This document shows, piece after piece, positions 6,252 to 7,747 of a DNA stretch of 7,747 nucleotides. The translations under genes and the position numbers were made by a program. Under the pieces are notes generated by a model, which was not told the DNA's origin, made no database searches, and saw only the letters and a list, made by a program, of their open reading frames with translations. Source of the stretch: an uncultured Clostridia bacterium (GTDB lineage Bacteria > Bacillota > Clostridia > Christensenellales > UBA1242); assembly GCA_944372745.1 (NCBI GenBank), contig CALWAB010000007.1, positions 1 to 7,747 of the forward strand, read 5' to 3'. Within the stretch, counting starts at the first letter, position 1. The number at the start of each line of letters is the position of its first letter.

Positions 6252-6294
6252 GAAACAATTTGTCTACATTCTCAAGAGAACATTTGTTCCCTTA

Positions 6295-6303
6295 TGTTAT
6301 AAT
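6295..6303 (+). promoter_or_regulatory. Extended -10 promoter of the pseudouridine synthase gene
   Basis: TGTTATAAT is a perfect extended -10 (TG, one base, TATAAT at 6298-6303). No good -35 hexamer lies 16 to 18 bases upstream, which is usual for this promoter type. Start of transcription is expected near 6310, followed by AGGAG at 6318-6322, 5 bases before ATG 6328. Confidence 0.65.
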
Positions 6304-6327
6304 AGGTAAAAATAAATAGGAGAAAAA

Positions 6328-7059
6328 ATGAGATTAAATAAGTATTTAGCGTTGTGTGGAGTCGGTTCTAGGCGAAAGTGCGACGAACTTATTCAAGGCG
6401 AACAAATATTGGTAAATGGGGAAATAGCACATATTGGGCAAGAAGTAAATGGCACGGAAAAAATTACGATAAACGGTAGGGAAATTAAACAAAATAACGA
6501 GTATTATTATTACATTCTAAACAAACCTAAAGGGTGTATTTGTACTATGCAAGATGATAGGGGAAGACGCACAATAATAGATGTTTTTAATAAAGCATAC
6601 TATAAAAAGCATAAAAATACACAACCACCACATTTATTTCCTGTAGGAAGACTAGATTATAATACTCAAGGTCTTTTGATATTGACAAATGACGGTGATT
6701 TTGCCAATTCTCTCATTCATCCGTCTAAAAAAATTGTCAAACGCTATAAGGCATTAATTTATCCGCATTTAAACGAAAATGAAATAACAAAACTTGAAAA
6801 TGGCGTCACTATAGACGGAGTGAAAACGCTTCCTTCAAAAGTGAATATACTTCAAAATGTTGGCAATAAACAATTAGTGGAAGTGTCTATCAGTCAAGGA
6901 AGAAATAGACAAATTCACAAGATGTTTGAGGCTATAGGCAAGTGCGTAGACGAATTGGAACGCGTGGCGATAGGGCAATTAGAATTGGGTGATTTGGCGC
7001 GTGGTGATATTAAAGAAATGTCACCTATTGAGCGTGAATTAGTACTTCAAAATACATAA
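6328..7059 (+). CDS. rluB: 23S rRNA pseudouridine synthase, RluB/RsuA family
   Basis: The enzyme converts a specific uridine of ribosomal RNA to pseudouridine; RluB acts on 23S rRNA, RsuA on 16S rRNA. The 243-residue product is full length for the family. Seen: an N-terminal S4 RNA-binding domain (MRLNKYLALCGVGSRR, about 1-50), the YILNKPKGCICTMQDDRGR block (62-80), the catalytic motif VGRLDYNTQGLLILTNDGD (106-124) with the nucleophile Asp110, a KRYKAL block (138-143), and the RNRQIHKMFEAIG block (192-204). TNDGDFANSLIHPS fits the RluB side better than RsuA, but the exact target base is inference. It stands alone: the scpA/scpB neighbours often seen in Bacillota are absent here. The start is supported by AGGAG five bases upstream and the family-typical MRLNKYLA beginning. 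Confidence 0.92.
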   Translation: MRLNKYLALCGVGSRRKCDELIQGEQILVNGEIAHIGQEVNGTEKITINGREIKQNNEYYYYILNKPKGCICTMQDDRGRRTIIDVFNKAYYKKHKNTQPPHLFPVGRLDYNTQGLLILTNDGDFANSLIHPSKKIVKRYKALIYPHLNENEITKLENGVTIDGVKTLPSKVNILQNVGNKQLVEVSISQGRNRQIHKMFEAIGKCVDELERVAIGQLELGDLARGDIKEMSPIERELVLQNT

Positions 7060-7095
7060 GTCGACAAAATATTTTCATTTTTTTTAAAATTGGTG

Positions 7096-7142
7096 GCAAA
7101 ACACTTTACTTTTGCAATGAAAACAATGTATAATAACATTGT
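7096..7142 (+). promoter_or_regulatory. Promoter of the last gene, overlaid by two dyads
   Basis: A perfect TATAAT (7129-7134) lies 18 bases after TTTACT (7105-7110, four of six matches). The -10 box sits inside ACAATGT-N6-ACATTGT (7123-7142), and the -35 box lies in and beside GCAAAA-N8-TTTTGC (7096-7115). Either dyad could be an operator. Predicted transcription starts near 7141, giving a leader of about 70 bases. Before this, 7078-7085 is a run of eight T without a convincing stem, so the end of the rluB transcript is unclear. Confidence 0.5.
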
Positions 7143-7213
7143 ATAAAATTAAATTTAACTCGTGTGAATTTTTTGAAATAAAAAGCACAAACTAATGAGA
7201 ATAGGAGTAAGTT

Positions 7214-7747
7214 ATGCAAAAGAAGAGTATGAAAAATACTACAAAATTGTATATTGTAATGGCAGTAGTTATTATTTTAGTAGCCGCCTTGACTTTGACA
7301 TTATATTTTACATTAGGTGCGCGTTCTAATAGTGGCTCAGAAAATGGCACTAATCAAGGCACTGTAGAACAGTTGTCGGCACAAGTTTTGTCTAATGGCA
7401 CGCCAGTAAATGGAAATATAGCACCAATGACGCTATTAGCAAATTCTACTAATTTAAGTGGAACAGGGATTCAAATTAAAAACACCTCCAATTTGGATGC
7501 TTATGTGCGTGCCAAGGTGACACTTGCTTTTGTAAATGGTACAGACATAAGCAATAGTACATCAACTGCTGGGTTATTCTTTAATTATGATGAAGAGAAT
7601 TGGACTTATGCAGCAGATAACTATTTGTATTTTAAAAATTTTCTAGCCCCTGATGCAATTACTACTTCACTTATTACTTCAATTACTGGATATGATTCAA
7701 GTGTAGTTGGGCAACAAGTTAGAATTTTTATAACAGCTGAAATTATA
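7214..7747 (+). CDS. Exported protein, TasA/camelysin-like (partial, runs off edge)
   Basis: The frame is open from ATG 7214 to the right edge (178 codons, no stop seen), so the C-terminus is missing. AGGAG at 7203-7207 is 6 bases before the ATG. The N-terminus is basic (KKSMKNTTK) and is followed by one long hydrophobic segment (about 12-34), then a Ser/Asn/Gly linker (38-50), which indicates export or membrane tethering. The blocks IQIKNTSNLDAYVRAKV (86-102), DNYLYFKNFLAP (135-146) and VRIFITAEII (169-178) resemble the beta-sandwich pattern of TasA/camelysin-type, SipW-dependent surface proteins, where an NTG-x-DAYVR block, a Y-F-Y-K-x-x-L-x-P block and a final AExIQ block are common. This is recognition by eye and weak; no SipW-type peptidase is in the window. 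It may instead be an unrelated anchored protein. Confidence 0.65.
   Translation, partial: MQKKSMKNTTKLYIVMAVVIILVAALTLTLYFTLGARSNSGSENGTNQGTVEQLSAQVLSNGTPVNGNIAPMTLLANSTNLSGTGIQIKNTSNLDAYVRAKVTLAFVNGTDISNSTSTAGLFFNYDEENWTYAADNYLYFKNFLAPDAITTSLITSITGYDSSVVGQQVRIFITAEII

Larger units (their letters stand above)
5890..6255. repeat. Gene-free mosaic of hairpins and repeated words
   Basis: The 438 bases between the DUF2207 gene and the pseudouridine synthase gene hold no credible coding region. The first 366 are dense in dyads: hairpins at 5891-5906, 5942-5962, 6012-6033, 6078-6120, 6194-6218 and 6233-6251. The word GTGGTC occurs twice forward (5912, 5963) and, as GACCAC, twice inverted (within 6085-6092 and 6166-6173), in a nested order around an A/T-rich centre near 6020-6045. 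This looks like an imperfect long palindrome built from small repeats. It could be an intergenic repeat family, a non-autonomous element or a structured RNA; without other genomic copies I cannot choose. Confidence 0.5.

Noticed and set aside
5890..6255. CRISPR array or tRNA in the repeat-rich spacer
   Set aside because: There are only two direct repeat copies, no regular spacer series and no tRNA-like acceptor stem with a T-loop.

Overview
The window looks like a piece of a low-GC, Gram-positive-type (Bacillota-like) genome, probably an uncultured gut-type lineage. Five of the six genes have purine-rich Shine-Dalgarno sites (AGGAG-type) 5 to 9 bases before the start. Promoters fit the SigA consensus, intrinsic terminators are present, and UGG is the normal Trp codon with no internal UGA. 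I cannot name a species. No rRNA, tRNA, CRISPR array, transposase or phage gene is visible. It reads as ordinary chromosome with envelope and surface genes, not an island.

Layout. 114-1880 (+): a secreted or membrane-anchored GLUG-repeat protein, with a strong terminator at 1937-1977. The stretch 1981-2135 holds nothing I can support. 2136-3098 (-): a PnuC-family nicotinamide riboside-type transporter. 3099-3236: a divergent promoter region; pnuC appears to have a promoter so close that its mRNA would be leaderless, lemA has a consensus promoter, and a 19-bp perfect palindrome lies between them. 3237-3806 (+) lemA and 3928-5889 (+) a DUF2207 membrane protein with a Gly-rich tail form a familiar envelope gene pair. 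5890-6327: a 438-bp gene-free stretch full of hairpins, a near-identical direct repeat, inverted words and a possible terminator; it is the oddest part of the window. 6328-7059 (+): an RluB/RsuA-family rRNA pseudouridine synthase with an extended -10 promoter. 7214 to the right edge (+): the first 178 codons of an exported protein with weak similarity to TasA/camelysin-like surface proteins, behind a promoter overlaid by two dyads.

How the genes relate. The GLUG protein, the LemA/DUF2207 pair and the terminal exported protein all point to the cell envelope or outside. PnuC and the pseudouridine synthase are housekeeping functions in separate transcription units. I see no defence or biosynthetic system. 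The candidates for something undescribed are the mosaic intergenic element (5890-6255), the apparently leaderless pnuC mRNA and the uncharacterised C-terminal domain of the GLUG protein.
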